Shown here: piece by piece, positions 39,609 through 48,854 of the stretch
Position numbering within the stretch: position 1 is the first letter of the stretch
Layout: each line of letters begins with the position of its first letter
Source of the DNA: Serratia oryzae
Lineage (GTDB): Bacteria > Pseudomonadota > Gammaproteobacteria > Enterobacterales > Enterobacteriaceae
Direction: 5' to 3'
Assembly (NCBI RefSeq): GCF_001976145.1
Contig: NZ_MOXD01000008.1
Coordinates: forward strand, 62,001 to 126,000
DNA: 64,000 bases
Notes under the pieces: generated by a model
The model's database searches: none
Told to the model about the DNA's origin: nothing
What the model saw: the letters and a program-made list of their open reading frames with translations, nothing else
Position numbers and translations under genes: made by a program

Positions 39609-41384
39609 CTAGCGCTTTTCTCGGGCGGCGCGGCGGTACAGCGTGCTGCGGGCAACGCCTAGAGCCTGAGCCGCTTTGCTGACGTTGCCGTTATAACGCT
39701 CAAGGGTGGCGGCAATCACCCGCTCATCATGCTGATACAGGGCAGCGCGAGATGGCGCAGGCTCAGGTTGATATTTCTCTGGCAGAGCTTCACAACCCAA
39801 CACCTCGCCATCGTCCGCCAAGGCGAGCAACACCTTGAGTAAGCTTCTTAATTCACGCACATTGCCCGGCCAGCCATGGTTCGCCAGCGTTTGCAGCAGC
39901 GCAGGGGCGAGTTGGATACCGCGTGCCACGCCGCCCAGTTCCTGCCACAGTTGCAGGATAAAAGCCGGTAACGAGGGCCATTCGCGCAGCGGCGGCAACG
40001 TCAGGGCAAACTCCTGTAGCCGGTAAAGCAGATCCTCACGGAATTCGCCCGCGGCCACACGCTGATTGAGATCCCGGTGTGTAGCGCAGATCACCGCAAA
40101 ATTGACCGGCCAACTGCGGCTGGAGCCCAGCGGTGCCACCTCTTTTTCCTGCAACACCCGCAGCAGGCGGGTTTGCAGCGCTAATGGCATGTCGCCAATT
40201 TCATCCAGAAACAGCACGCCGCCGTCCGCCTCGCGGATCTTGCCGATATAACCTTGCCGGTTCGCGCCGGTAAACGCCCCTGGCTGGTAGCCAAACAGCT
40301 CCGACTCGATCAGCGGTTCCGGGATAGCCGCACAGTTAATGGCCACAAATTTCCCCTCGCGCCACCGGCTTTGCTGATACAGCGCGCGGCTGACGTACTC
40401 TTTGCCGCTGCCTGTTTCGCCGTGAATACACAGCGATACCCCGGCATTCAACAACCGCACCAGTTTAGTGGCATCCACCGGCAGGGAACATGGGCGCTCA
40501 GGTGCAGGGGTTACTGCAAAGTGCGTGCGGGCTGGCGCGCGCAGGCAGAAGAAATAGCGCTGTTGGTGATGCGTGAGGATCGGCTGTGGGACGCCGCTTG
40601 CCCGCTGTTCGCTATGGGGAAAAAGCTGCTGGAAGGTGAGCGTGCCAAAGCGATCGGCGCTCAGCTGTAGTTCACTCATCGCCAGGCGATTGGCCGCCAT
40701 CAGCACATTGTCTGAGAAAACCAGCAGCATCTCTGTCGTGCTATCAACCCCCTCGGCCTGTGCATGCAGGCTCATCAGCCACTGATCCGGGCGCAGGCTC
40801 TGCTTCAGCCATAAGTACTCAATTTGCTGTGCGGCGGCTTTAACCCAGGCCAGCGTATGGGGATGGGGATAATGTGCCGGCCCTGAAATATCCAGCACGC
40901 CAGCAACCTGGCCGTTTGGCGTTTGCAGCGTCATGGCGGCGCAGTACAAACCCTGATTGCTGGTGAGGTAATGCTGATGAGCAAGGATTTCACAGCCATC
41001 ATCAATCGCCAGCGCCGTGCCGATGGCGTTGGTGCCACGACCACATTCGCTCCACAGGTTGCCCGGGGCCAAGGCAAAACGTTGGGCTTTTTGCAAAGCC
41101 CGCATGTCACCCACGGTGTTCAAGATCAGGCCGCTGGCGTCGGAGAGCACCACGACGGATTGCTTGTCGGCAATTTTCTCTGCCAGAGTTTGCGCTGCCG
41201 GGCGGGCAAATTGCTGCAGCACGGCGTTACTGGCCAAGGCATCGGCCAGTTCGGCTTGAGGAAGGCGCGGGAAGTCATCCGCCATGCGGTTTAAGCCATA
41301 GTGCTCGCTGCGCAACCAGGAGTCATTAAGTAACAGCACATTGCCGGTTACGGCGCTGCTGGTGGCTGACGAATTTCCCCGCAT
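39609..41384 (-). CDS. AcoR-type sigma-54-dependent transcriptional activator
   Basis: A 591-residue enhancer-binding protein. The N-terminal half has a GAF-type sensor (LSDASGLILNTVGD, ECGRGTNAIGTALA); the AAA+ domain has Walker A GETGSGKEYVSRA, the sigma-54 contact loop GAFTGA, and VLFLDEIGDMPLALQ; the C-terminus carries a Fis-like helix-turn-helix (NGNVSKAAQALGVARSTLYR). The start at 41384 has GAGG 6 nt upstream; a TTG at 41429 is a longer alternative. Family members activate acetoin, alcohol or aldehyde catabolism. It is divergent from the aldehyde dehydrogenase gene, whose sigma-54 promoter and upstream activator palindrome lie in between, so the target is clear. Confidence 0.92.
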   Translation of the reverse strand: MRGNSSATSSAVTGNVLLLNDSWLRSEHYGLNRMADDFPRLPQAELADALASNAVLQQFARPAAQTLAEKIADKQSVVVLSDASGLILNTVGDMRALQKAQRFALAPGNLWSECGRGTNAIGTALAIDDGCEILAHQHYLTSNQGLYCAAMTLQTPNGQVAGVLDISGPAHYPHPHTLAWVKAAAQQIEYLWLKQSLRPDQWLMSLHAQAEGVDSTTEMLLVFSDNVLMAANRLAMSELQLSADRFGTLTFQQLFPHSEQRASGVPQPILTHHQQRYFFCLRAPARTHFAVTPAPERPCSLPVDATKLVRLLNAGVSLCIHGETGSGKEYVSRALYQQSRWREGKFVAINCAAIPEPLIESELFGYQPGAFTGANRQGYIGKIREADGGVLFLDEIGDMPLALQTRLLRVLQEKEVAPLGSSRSWPVNFAVICATHRDLNQRVAAGEFREDLLYRLQEFALTLPPLREWPSLPAFILQLWQELGGVARGIQLAPALLQTLANHGWPGNVRELRSLLKVLLALADDGEVLGCEALPEKYQPEPAPSRAALYQHDERVIAATLERYNGNVSKAAQALGVARSTLYRRAAREKR

Positions 41385-41441
41385 TGGTGACCTCGTTTCT
41401 GCCTGGAAGTGTTGCAATATTGTATCCAATAGGTTTTACCT

Positions 41442-41460
41442 GTGTTGCGATTTGCAACAC
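41442..41460. promoter_or_regulatory. Upstream activator sequence for the AcoR-type regulator
   Basis: GTGTTGC-GATTT-GCAACAC is a perfect 7-bp inverted repeat with a 5-nt spacer. A second half site, GTGTTGCAA, lies at 41409-41417. The palindrome is about 110 nt upstream of the sigma-54 promoter, a typical enhancer distance. Confidence 0.75.
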
Positions 41461-41554
41461 AAATGGCGGATTATCCCCATTCTTCCCGCAGGTTAAACCA
41501 ACGCGTTAATTTTAATTAATTGATTTTAAATAAAATTTAATTTTGAGCGAAAAG

Positions 41555-41570
41555 TGGCACGGCGACTGCA
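41555..41570 (+). promoter_or_regulatory. Sigma-54 (-24/-12) promoter of the aldehyde dehydrogenase operon
   Basis: TGGCACGGCGACTGCA has the GG and GC dinucleotides exactly 10 nt apart and differs from the consensus TGGCACG-N4-TTGCA by one base. It is 72 nt upstream of the aldehyde dehydrogenase start, on the correct strand. Confidence 0.88.
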
Positions 41571-41641
41571 ATAGCTATTACGCAACTGCCGCCACCTGCG
41601 GTTACCACACTCTGACAACGATACCCTATAAGGAGTTTGCG

Positions 41642-43162
41642 ATGCGCTACGCACATCCCGGCACGCCGGACGCACTGGTCTCTTTCAAAACGGCTTACGG
41701 CAACTACATCGATGGCAAATTCGTAGAACCGCTCGGCGGCCAATACTTTATGAACACTTCACCGGTGAATGGCAGTGAGATTGCCAAGTTCCCGCGCTCC
41801 GACGCTCAGGATATTAACGCTGCGCTGGATGCAGCCCACCGGGCGGCCAGCGCCTGGGGCAAAACCAGCGTCCAGCACCGTTCTAACCTGCTGCTGCAGG
41901 TGGCCGACCGCATTGAAGCCAATCTGGAGTACCTGGCGGTCGCAGAAAGCTGGGATAACGGGAAACCCATTCGTGAAACCCTGAATGCCGATCTGCCGCT
42001 GGCGATCGATCACTTTCGTTACTTTGCCGGTTGCCTGCGCGCGCAGGAAGGCAGCACGGCAGAGATTGATGAGCACACCGTTGCCTATCACTTTCATGAA
42101 CCATTAGGGGTAGTAGGCCAGATCATCCCCTGGAACTTCCCTCTGCTGATGGCGGCGTGGAAGCTGGCACCGGCGCTGGCGGCAGGCAACTGCGTGGTGC
42201 TGAAACCGGCAGAGCAGACGCCGCTGGCCATTACGCTGCTGATGGAGCTGATCGGCGATCTGTTCCCTGCCGGGGTGCTCAACGTGGTGCAGGGCTATGG
42301 CCGCGAGGCGGGTGAAGCGCTGGCGATCAGCAAGCGTATCGCCAAAATTGCCTTCACCGGTTCAACGCCGGTTGGCCGCCATATTATGGCCTGTGCGGCG
42401 GAGAATATTATTCCCTGCACGGTGGAACTGGGGGGCAAATCACCGAACATCTATTTCGCCGATGTGATGGATGCCGAACCGGCATTTATCGAGAAAGCGG
42501 TCGAAGGCCTGGTGCTCGGCTTCTTTAACCAGGGTGAAGTCTGCACCTGCCCTTCGCGGGCGCTGATCCATGAGTCTATCTACGCCCCCTTCATGGAGCG
42601 CGTGATGGCAAAAATCAAAAACATCCGCCGTGGCGATCCGCTGGATACCGACACCATGATTGGCGCGCAGGCTTCACAGCAGCAGTTTGACAAGATCCTC
42701 TCCTACATCGATATCGCGCGCAATGAAGGCGGGCAAATTCTGATCGGCGGCGGCAGAGCCAGCATCACACCAGCGCTGGATAACGGCTTCTATATTCAGC
42801 CCACGCTGATTAAAGGGGATAACCAGATGCGCTGTTTCCAGGAAGAGATCTTTGGCCCAGTGATTGGCGTGACCACTTTCAAGGACGAAGCGGAAGCCTT
42901 GGCTATCGCCAACGAAACCCAGTTTGGCCTGGGTGCGGGCGTCTGGACACGTGACACCAATCTGGCTTACCGCATGGGGCGCAGCATCAAGGCGGGCCGG
43001 GTGTGGACCAACTGTTATCACGTTTATCCAGCTCATGCCGCATTTGGTGGCTATAAGCAGTCGGGCGTTGGCCGGGAAACGCACAAAATGGCGTTAAACC
43101 AGTACCAACAGACTAAGAACCTGCTGGTCAGCTATGACACGGCACCTTTAGGGCTGTTCTAA
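41642..43162 (+). CDS. aldB: NAD(P)-dependent aldehyde dehydrogenase (AldB/AcoD type)
   Basis: A 506-residue aldehyde dehydrogenase, closest by eye to E. coli AldB and the acetaldehyde dehydrogenases of acetoin/ethanol pathways ([34 protein letters not shown]). The general base Glu is in [12 protein letters not shown], the catalytic Cys in [16 protein letters not shown]; the terminus [13 protein letters not shown] is also family-typical. The start at 41642 is set by AAGGAG, 8 nt upstream; the frame extends into the promoter. With the alcohol dehydrogenase 27 nt downstream it would oxidise an alcohol to the acid via the aldehyde. Expression should need sigma-54 and the divergent activator. Confidence 0.92.
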   Translation: MRYAHPGTPDALVSFKTAYGNYIDGKFVEPLGGQYFMNTSPVNGSEIAKFPRSDAQDINAALDAAHRAASAWGKTSVQHRSNLLLQVADRIEANLEYLAVAESWDNGKPIRETLNADLPLAIDHFRYFAGCLRAQEGSTAEIDEHTVAYHFHEPLGVVGQIIPWNFPLLMAAWKLAPALAAGNCVVLKPAEQTPLAITLLMELIGDLFPAGVLNVVQGYGREAGEALAISKRIAKIAFTGSTPVGRHIMACAAENIIPCTVELGGKSPNIYFADVMDAEPAFIEKAVEGLVLGFFNQGEVCTCPSRALIHESIYAPFMERVMAKIKNIRRGDPLDTDTMIGAQASQQQFDKILSYIDIARNEGGQILIGGGRASITPALDNGFYIQPTLIKGDNQMRCFQEEIFGPVIGVTTFKDEAEALAIANETQFGLGAGVWTRDTNLAYRMGRSIKAGRVWTNCYHVYPAHAAFGGYKQSGVGRETHKMALNQYQQTKNLLVSYDTAPLGLF

Positions 43163-43189
43163 ACCCAGTCTATTTTTAAGGATGAAAAT

Positions 43190-44215
43190 ATGAATACGAT
43201 GAAAGCCGCCGTGGTGAAGGCCTTTGGAGAACCCTTGGTGATTGAGCAAGTGCCGATCCCCAAGGTTGGGCCGGGCCAGTTGCTGGTGAAGATTGTTGCC
43301 ACCGGCGTCTGCCACACCGATTTGCACGCCGCTGAGGGCGACTGGCCGGTCAAGCCACAGCCGCCCTTTATTCCCGGCCATGAAGGCGTGGGCTATGTGG
43401 TGGCGGTCGGTGAAGGCGTAAAACATATCAAGGAAGGGGATCGGGTAGGAGTACCCTGGCTGTACTCCGCCTGTGGCCACTGCGAGCACTGCCTGGACAG
43501 TTGGGAAACCCTGTGCCACTCGCAGCAAAACGCCGGTTATTCGGTGAACGGCAGCTTTGCTGAGTATTGCCTGGCGGACGCGAACTATGTCGGCATCCTG
43601 CCGGATAACGTGGGATATAACGAAATCGCACCAATCCTTTGCGCGGGCGTCACGGTCTATAAGGGCCTGAAAATGACCGAAACCAAACCGGGTGATTGGG
43701 TGGTGGTTTCCGGTATCGGCGGGCTCGGCCACATGGCGATTCAGTATGCGCTCGCCATGGGGCTGAACGTGGCGGCGGTGGACATCGACGATGACAAGCT
43801 GGCGTTTGCCAAGCGTTTAGGGGCCAGCGTGGTGGCGAATGCCAAACATGTCGATCCGGCGAAGGTTTTCCATGACAGCTTCGGCGGCGCGCACGGTGTG
43901 CTGGTCACCGCCGTTTCGCCGAAAGCCTTTGAGCAGGCCATCGGGACCCTACGCCGCGGCGGCACCATGGTGCTGAACGGGTTGCCACCGGGCACCTTTG
44001 ATCTGTCGATCTTTAATATGGTGCTGGACGGCATTACCGTGCGTGGTTCAATCGTCGGCACCCGCAAGGACTTGCAGGAAGCCCTCGATTTTGCCGGGCG
44101 GCATAAGGTGGCAGCGAATATCACCGTTGAGCCATTAAGCAACATCAACGATATTTTCGCCCGCATGCACGCCGGTAAAATCGAAGGGCGTATCGTAGTC
44201 GACTTGGCGTTATAA
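43190..44215 (+). CDS. adhP: Zinc-dependent alcohol dehydrogenase (AdhP type)
   Basis: A 341-residue medium-chain dehydrogenase similar to E. coli AdhP. Catalytic zinc ligands are in [15 protein letters not shown] and PGHEGVGYV; the structural zinc site is [15 protein letters not shown]. The NAD-binding glycine motif is [14 protein letters not shown]. It probably interconverts ethanol or similar alcohols with the aldehyde used by the preceding enzyme. The gap to the aldehyde dehydrogenase is 27 nt and AAGGATGAAAAT precedes the start. A terminator follows the stop. Confidence 0.94.
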   Translation: MNTMKAAVVKAFGEPLVIEQVPIPKVGPGQLLVKIVATGVCHTDLHAAEGDWPVKPQPPFIPGHEGVGYVVAVGEGVKHIKEGDRVGVPWLYSACGHCEHCLDSWETLCHSQQNAGYSVNGSFAEYCLADANYVGILPDNVGYNEIAPILCAGVTVYKGLKMTETKPGDWVVVSGIGGLGHMAIQYALAMGLNVAAVDIDDDKLAFAKRLGASVVANAKHVDPAKVFHDSFGGAHGVLVTAVSPKAFEQAIGTLRRGGTMVLNGLPPGTFDLSIFNMVLDGITVRGSIVGTRKDLQEALDFAGRHKVAANITVEPLSNINDIFARMHAGKIEGRIVVDLAL

Positions 44216-44243
44216 GACGCGGGGCTCATCTGGTTAATCATCA

Positions 44244-44279
44244 AGCAGGTATCGCCGTTGGCTGTACCTGCTTTCTTTT
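44244..44279 (+). terminator. Rho-independent terminator after adhP
   Basis: AGCAGGTA pairs with TACCTGCT around a 13-nt loop and is followed by TTCTTTT. It closes the aldehyde/alcohol dehydrogenase operon. Confidence 0.82.
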
Positions 44280-44283
44280 GGGT

Positions 44284-44411
44284 ATATACTCGTCATACTT
44301 CAAGTCGCATGGGTGTTGGCTGCGTCCGTTCGCACCAGTCGCATAGTTATCTATGCTCCTAGCGACTCTCGGACTTGCCGCCTACATGCAACTTGAATTA
44401 TTTAGAGTATA
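44284..44411. repeat. ERIC (IRU) element, copy 4
   Basis: About 128 bp starting TATACTCGTCATACTTCAAG and ending CAACTTGAATTATTTAGAGT plus ATA. It lies between the adhP terminator and the ascG start, directly at the right border of the cassette that separates ascG from ascFB. Confidence 0.88.
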
Positions 44412-44447
44412 GAATGTGCGTCATTGTCAAAAAGCCAGGAAATACCC

Positions 44448-45467
44448 ATGTCTACCATGCAGGAAGTGGCCAAGAAGGCAGGCGTCTCTAAAGCCACGGT
44501 TTCACGTGTACTTTCCGGGAAGGGATACGTCAGCGAAGCAACGAAAGATCAGGTATATAAAGCCATCGAAGAGGCAGGATATCGCCCCAATCTGCTGGCG
44601 AGAAACCTGGCCACCAATAAATCGCAATGCATTGGCTTAGTTGTCACTAACACGCTCTACAACGGCAGTTATTTCAGCGAGCTGCTTTCCCAGGCGGCGC
44701 AAAAACTGGAGCAGCACGGTCGCCAGCTGATTCTGGTGGACGGCAAACACAGTGCCGAAGAAGAACAGCAGGCGATTCAATTTCTGCTCGATTTACGCTG
44801 TGATGCCATCATTATCTACCCGCGTTTCTTAACCATCGATGTCATGGACGACATTATCGAGCAGCATAAACAGCCCATTATGGTGGTGAACAGAAGGCTG
44901 AGGAAACACCAAAGCCACTGTATTTGCTGCGATCATAAAGGGGCCAGCTTTAACGCCACCCAATATCTGATCACCCGGGGCCACCGCGATATTGCCTTTA
45001 TCACCGGCTCACTGGATTCACCCACTGCCATTGAGCGGCTTTCCGGCTATAAAGAAGCCTTGAGTCAATATGGTATCGCGCTGCAGGAGGATCTGATCGT
45101 TAAAGGGAAATGGACGCCGAACAGCGGTGCCGCAGCGGTAAGCGCTTTACTGAACGGTAAAATAGGCTTCAGCGCCGTGCTTGCCAGCAATGATGAGATG
45201 GCCGTGGGTGCCATCAAGCAGTTAAACGCAGCGGGTATCAGCGTACCTGATACCGTCTCGGTGGTTGGTTTTGATAATATCCCCACCGCTCCATACCTGA
45301 TCCCGGCATTATCCAGCGTGAAAGACCCTGTCAGCGCCATGATGAATGAAGTGATCGACCGGCTGATTTCTATGCTCGATGGCGGGTATTTATCCAAAGA
45401 TAATCTGTTTACCTCAGAGCTGCTGGTCAGAGATTCGGTGGGAAATGGGCCATTTTGGCAAGAATAA
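44448..45467 (+). CDS. ascG: LacI-family repressor of the asc operon
   Basis: A 339-residue LacI-type repressor clearly similar to E. coli AscG: MQEVAKKAGVSKATVSRVLS with the recognition helix, GYRPNLLARNLA hinge region, then the sugar-binding domain with VDGKHSAEEEQQAIQFLLDL and VVNRRLRKHQSH. The start at 44448 follows CCAGGAAATACCC. In E. coli it is next to and divergent from ascF; here an activator-aldehyde dehydrogenase-alcohol dehydrogenase cassette and an ERIC element lie between. Regulation of ascFB in trans through the AACCGGTT site is still expected. Confidence 0.93.
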   Translation: MSTMQEVAKKAGVSKATVSRVLSGKGYVSEATKDQVYKAIEEAGYRPNLLARNLATNKSQCIGLVVTNTLYNGSYFSELLSQAAQKLEQHGRQLILVDGKHSAEEEQQAIQFLLDLRCDAIIIYPRFLTIDVMDDIIEQHKQPIMVVNRRLRKHQSHCICCDHKGASFNATQYLITRGHRDIAFITGSLDSPTAIERLSGYKEALSQYGIALQEDLIVKGKWTPNSGAAAVSALLNGKIGFSAVLASNDEMAVGAIKQLNAAGISVPDTVSVVGFDNIPTAPYLIPALSSVKDPVSAMMNEVIDRLISMLDGGYLSKDNLFTSELLVRDSVGNGPFWQE

Positions 45468-45476
45468 TTCGTTGAA

Positions 45477-45505
45477 CCCCCACTCGCCACAAAGGGAAGT
45501 GGGGG
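45477..45505. terminator. Hairpin between convergent ascG and the lyase gene
   Basis: CCCCCACT pairs with AGTGGGGG around a 13-nt loop in the short gap between the two convergent genes. There is no strong T-run in either direction, so its strength is uncertain. Confidence 0.55.
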
Positions 45506-45522
45506 GCGGAACGAAAATCGAT

Positions 45523-47736
45523 TTAATAAACCGATAGGTTACAGGGTGAACCCGCAAGCGCTTCCTCTGGCAGAGAACCAGCAATATCAGCCGGTGCTAA
45601 CGCCGCTTTAGTCCAGATTATCCATGCCAATGAACCATGGGTCGCGGTTGAGGTTGCCGCGCCAGAACCGAGAGAGAAATAATTACCCGGCCCCGAGAGT
45701 GACACGGCATTTAATACGCCACGATAAGGCAACACCGGCCCCGATTTCACCTTCGCCGCTTTGCCGTCAATAAACAGGTCCACCGTTCCCGTATTGTAGT
45801 TCTCCATCGCGATACTGACCTGATACAGATGATATTGACTGGTGTCGGTTTGCACCACAGAACTGCTGCTGCCGTCTATGCTGTTAAGCTGCACGCCGGT
45901 AGCGGAACTCGTCTTCTGGATCACCGTTTTCACCCGGCTGCTGTAATCTGGCCCTAGCAGAAAATCGCCGGTTGCTACTTCGATCTCAAGCGCATTCTTG
46001 CTGCTGGGCTCATTAGCTTTGACACAGGCTAACCAGGTAAACCCTTTCGGGTAACCATCGCTGGTGACGCTGTCGGCGCTGGCCTTTAGCCCTTTATTGG
46101 CATTATCACAGGAACCGGTATTGCACAGACGGACCGCGGTAGTAACGGCAGACCCGGTGTTGTCATAACGCAGCGTATTATCCGGGTTAATGCTGAACGG
46201 CGTGAGATTGCCATTCACCGCAAACAGATTCGCCGTGCCATAACTGTTGCTCACCGCCCCGCTCACATTCGGCAGCAGGCCACCGTTGGTGAGGGGCGCG
46301 TACAGATTCCATTTGATCGAGCCATCGTCGATATCATCCCCCGGATTCTCCCCCTCTTCTGAACCGCCCGCGTTCGCCAACCCGGTGGTCCAACTCGATC
46401 CTGGCGTGATGCCATTGCCATACCAGGGTGCCACGGTCTGTTCCAGCCAGGGTTGCTCTAAATCAACCGGGATCGGTGAAGCGACCACCCCGTCATAGAT
46501 ATCGATCAGCACATGCTCCATCTCCAGCGGTGACAGCCCGGCAGCGATGTCGCTGCGTGCCCGGTAGTAGTGGTATTCACCGCTGCCGTCAACGGCATAG
46601 ACCGCACTGCCTGCCGGATAATTTTGCATGGCAGACCAAGCCTGATAGCCCGGCTGTGGATGGCATGACGGCCCGTTACTCTGCTGATCGCGGGTTTTAT
46701 GTGTTGTCACTAACCCCAGTGGAGAGGCTGTGGTCACGGTAAAATCATCAAAATAGGCATATTGATCGGTTTGCGGCGCCCAATCCGCCGTTCCACCACC
46801 GAAAAACGTATCCATCTTCAGCGTGCTGATAGAAACCGTATTATCTGAACGCCAGTTCCAGCTATCCAGCTCCAACACTTTTACGCCATCGACAAATTGA
46901 ATTAATTGCCCATTCTCTTTCCCTGGATCACCGAGCTGAACATACTGCGTAATGGTGTACCACTGGCCCGGCAGGAATTGGGTATTCAGCGCCGCATAGT
47001 CGCCACAATGTTCGGTCTTGGTGGGGTAATAAAGGTAGTTATACATCGAGCCGCGTTCGCGCCACATTAACCGTGTGGTGAAGCCATTAAATTTACTGTT
47101 ATCAATACAGCCTGAGGGGGCCTTACCACCGCCGCCCAAGCCGGGTAATTTCCCACCGCGAACCCAGGTGAATTGGTTATCAAAACGCACCTTATACTGC
47201 AGCCAGAGCGCTGTGTTGCCTTTTGGCAACGGTGCATCAAAAGTCATTGCTGAATTACCACCAATCCCAGGGGTCGGGTTACCCGTTGCATCCTGCCCTG
47301 CCGTAGCGCTGTAGGTAACGCGTAACACCTTATTGGCAGGCGCGTCTGGATCGGCCACAATATTCAACCGCCCCTGCGCTAACCCCGATGAATTACCTGG
47401 CGTTATCCCCCAATCTTTCAAGAAATCTGTTACCGTATAAAGCCCGGGCGTATCATCCTGGAAATCAACGCGGGTAATAAAAGCATTGGGAGGAGCATCG
47501 TTGTTCCCCTGCGGTAATGGCCACCAGGCTTTATTATTGAAAGAGCAGACCGCTGCCAGATCTTGCACTTTATTATCATTAACCGGTGAAGCCACATCCG
47601 TATTATCACTTAGCGGTGCCGCACTATTATTGATTATCTCTGATGAGGCTTGGCTGTTATCACACGCCGCCAAACAGATAATAAACCCGAGGAGTACCAT
47701 GCCTTTCCCTGAACCGTGCTTTGCAAAAAATCTCAT
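45523..47736 (-). CDS. Lipoprotein with PL14-like polysaccharide lyase domain and C-terminal LamG-like domain
   Basis: A 737-residue exported lipoprotein. The start at 47736 (GGAG 8 nt or so upstream) gives a lipoprotein signal peptide with lipobox LAAC at Cys25; the longer frame is read from non-coding DNA. Asp at +2 (CDNS) would favour inner-membrane retention under the enterobacterial Lol rule. Residues about 90-345 resemble PL14/alginate-lyase-like beta-jelly-roll enzymes (FTWVRGGKLPGLGGG, YAYFDDFTVTTASPLG). Around 370-410 the aromatic segment YQAWSAMQNYPAGSAVYAVD looks like a small CBM5/12-type carbohydrate-binding module. The last 210 residues look like a concanavalin/LamG sandwich. The substrate is unknown and no other polysaccharide genes are near. 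Confidence 0.7.
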   Translation of the reverse strand: MRFFAKHGSGKGMVLLGFIICLAACDNSQASSEIINNSAAPLSDNTDVASPVNDNKVQDLAAVCSFNNKAWWPLPQGNNDAPPNAFITRVDFQDDTPGLYTVTDFLKDWGITPGNSSGLAQGRLNIVADPDAPANKVLRVTYSATAGQDATGNPTPGIGGNSAMTFDAPLPKGNTALWLQYKVRFDNQFTWVRGGKLPGLGGGGKAPSGCIDNSKFNGFTTRLMWRERGSMYNYLYYPTKTEHCGDYAALNTQFLPGQWYTITQYVQLGDPGKENGQLIQFVDGVKVLELDSWNWRSDNTVSISTLKMDTFFGGGTADWAPQTDQYAYFDDFTVTTASPLGLVTTHKTRDQQSNGPSCHPQPGYQAWSAMQNYPAGSAVYAVDGSGEYHYYRARSDIAAGLSPLEMEHVLIDIYDGVVASPIPVDLEQPWLEQTVAPWYGNGITPGSSWTTGLANAGGSEEGENPGDDIDDGSIKWNLYAPLTNGGLLPNVSGAVSNSYGTANLFAVNGNLTPFSINPDNTLRYDNTGSAVTTAVRLCNTGSCDNANKGLKASADSVTSDGYPKGFTWLACVKANEPSSKNALEIEVATGDFLLGPDYSSRVKTVIQKTSSATGVQLNSIDGSSSSVVQTDTSQYHLYQVSIAMENYNTGTVDLFIDGKAAKVKSGPVLPYRGVLNAVSLSGPGNYFSLGSGAATSTATHGSLAWIIWTKAALAPADIAGSLPEEALAGSPCNLSVY

Positions 47737-48078
47737 TATTCTTCTCCAAGAATGAATGATGGAAATAGTATACCCAGCAGATTTCAAGTAGCAGGCAAAC
47801 GAAGGAGCATTGGAAACTGACTCGCATCGATAAAAAGACGGGAAGGCTAGCCTGCACATCAGCACGGGTATATGCGTGATATTCAATTCGCTGACAGCAC
47901 AGGTGGAAAAAACGTTATGTAATCAACCTGACAGAAAATACATTGATATATTAGTTCAATAAAAAGGAAACGCAATTTCAAAAACACAGGCAACCTCACA
48001 AAAATGATGACGGATAACCTGTTTTAAGTATTATGTTAACCTCTTCGCTACCCTAGATCCGAGCTTACGTTAATCATC
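47737..48078. other. Intergenic region upstream of the lyase lipoprotein
   Basis: No gene is visible. At 47769-47800 TATACCCAGCAGATTTCAAG followed by TAGCAGGC is a diverged ERIC-like arm. The rest is AT-rich and should contain the lyase promoter on the minus strand. Confidence 0.4.
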
Positions 48079-48205
48079 TTTACACTGCCTCTACGGCAGT
48101 AACCCTCCAAGAATTAAGCTAACTGCATTAATGATCATTGAATAACAATCTAAAAGGCTAAAAAAACCCTTTTTCAACCTATTCGTTTCTGCCTTTTAAA
48201 ATCAA
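48079..48205 (-). repeat. Solo degenerate I-F CRISPR repeat with leader-like sequence
   Basis: On the minus strand the sequence GTTACTGCCGTAGAGGCAGT followed by GTAAA (48103 down to 48079) matches the I-F repeat in its first half and keeps the CTGCC-GTAGA-GGCAG hairpin recognised by Cas6f; the 3' handle is altered. Upstream in the same direction, AAAAAACCCTTTTT lies about 58 nt and TTAAAATCAA about 93 nt from the repeat; the array leader has the same two motifs at about 56 and 93 nt. I find no second repeat next to it. It is best read as a decayed or repurposed one-repeat array. Confidence 0.7.
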
Positions 48206-48291
48206 CGCATTAGTTATTTCCTAAAAACAGGTGCAATAGCGCGTATGGAGCTAAAGCGATTAAAATATCGAATGAATTGGCTGACTGAAAA

Positions 48292-48323
48292 ACAAAAAAA
48301 GAGGCGGGAGCTTCACCCACCTC
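48292..48323 (-). terminator. Rho-independent terminator after yhbS
   Basis: On the minus strand GAGGTGGGTGAAGCTCCCGC followed by CTC forms a stem of about 7-8 bp and runs into TTTTTTTG. It lies 28 nt after the yhbS stop. Confidence 0.85.
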
Positions 48324-48350
48324 TCTCACCGTAATACTTACTACTGCCCG

Positions 48351-48854
48351 TTAAAACCGCCCAAAAGGCGCCGAATACTCCACCAGCCCGCTCACGCCGT
48401 TAAGGGCATCTTCTGCCAGTGGGTAAACCTGAAATGCGGTTTCCGTACCCGGCCAACGGCAGTGCAGATCGTACTGGGCGGCGGCTCTGAAACCAAAACG
48501 CCCATAGTAGGCCGGATCGCCCAGCACCACGACGGCGGCATAGCTGAACTCGTTCAGCGCATCCAGCCCTTCGTATATCAGCTTTTCACCCAAGCCCTGG
48601 CGGCGCAGGCTTTCGTCAACCGCCAACGGCGCAAGCCCCACCCACTGACGATCGACGCCCGCCACATCAACCGGGCTGAAGGCCGCATAGCCAACCACAC
48701 CGCCTTGATCGTCGGTGGCAACGATACCCAGCGTCAGCAGGCCGTCTTCACGCAGTTGCTGCACGAGATCGGCTTCATCATCACGGCCAAAAGCCCTGCG
48801 CAGCAAAGCATCAATACCCGCGGCATCAACCGGAATTTCAACACGGATCAGCAT
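48351..48854 (-). CDS. yhbS: GNAT-family N-acetyltransferase YhbS
   Basis: A 167-residue GNAT protein with the acetyl-CoA-binding motif A around LAVDESLRRQGLGEKLIYEGL (Q/RxxGxG/A) and the closing AAVVVLGDPAYYGRFGFRAA block typical of the YhbS group. The acceptor substrate is not established. It overlaps the end of ubiT by 7 nt, so the two are translationally coupled, as in E. coli. A strong terminator follows. Confidence 0.93.
   Translation of the reverse strand: MLIRVEIPVDAAGIDALLRRAFGRDDEADLVQQLREDGLLTLGIVATDDQGGVVGYAAFSPVDVAGVDRQWVGLAPLAVDESLRRQGLGEKLIYEGLDALNEFSYAAVVVLGDPAYYGRFGFRAAAQYDLHCRWPGTETAFQVYPLAEDALNGVSGLVEYSAPFGRF

Noticed and set aside
48016-48043. A possible second repeat one period downstream of the solo I-F repeat (TTATGTTAAC)
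   Set aside because: Only a short AT-rich stretch agrees, the spacing is off by several bases, and no hairpin is present.
48079-48103. The solo repeat hairpin as an ordinary terminator
   Set aside because: No T-run follows on either strand and the match to the I-F repeat and its leader is more specific.
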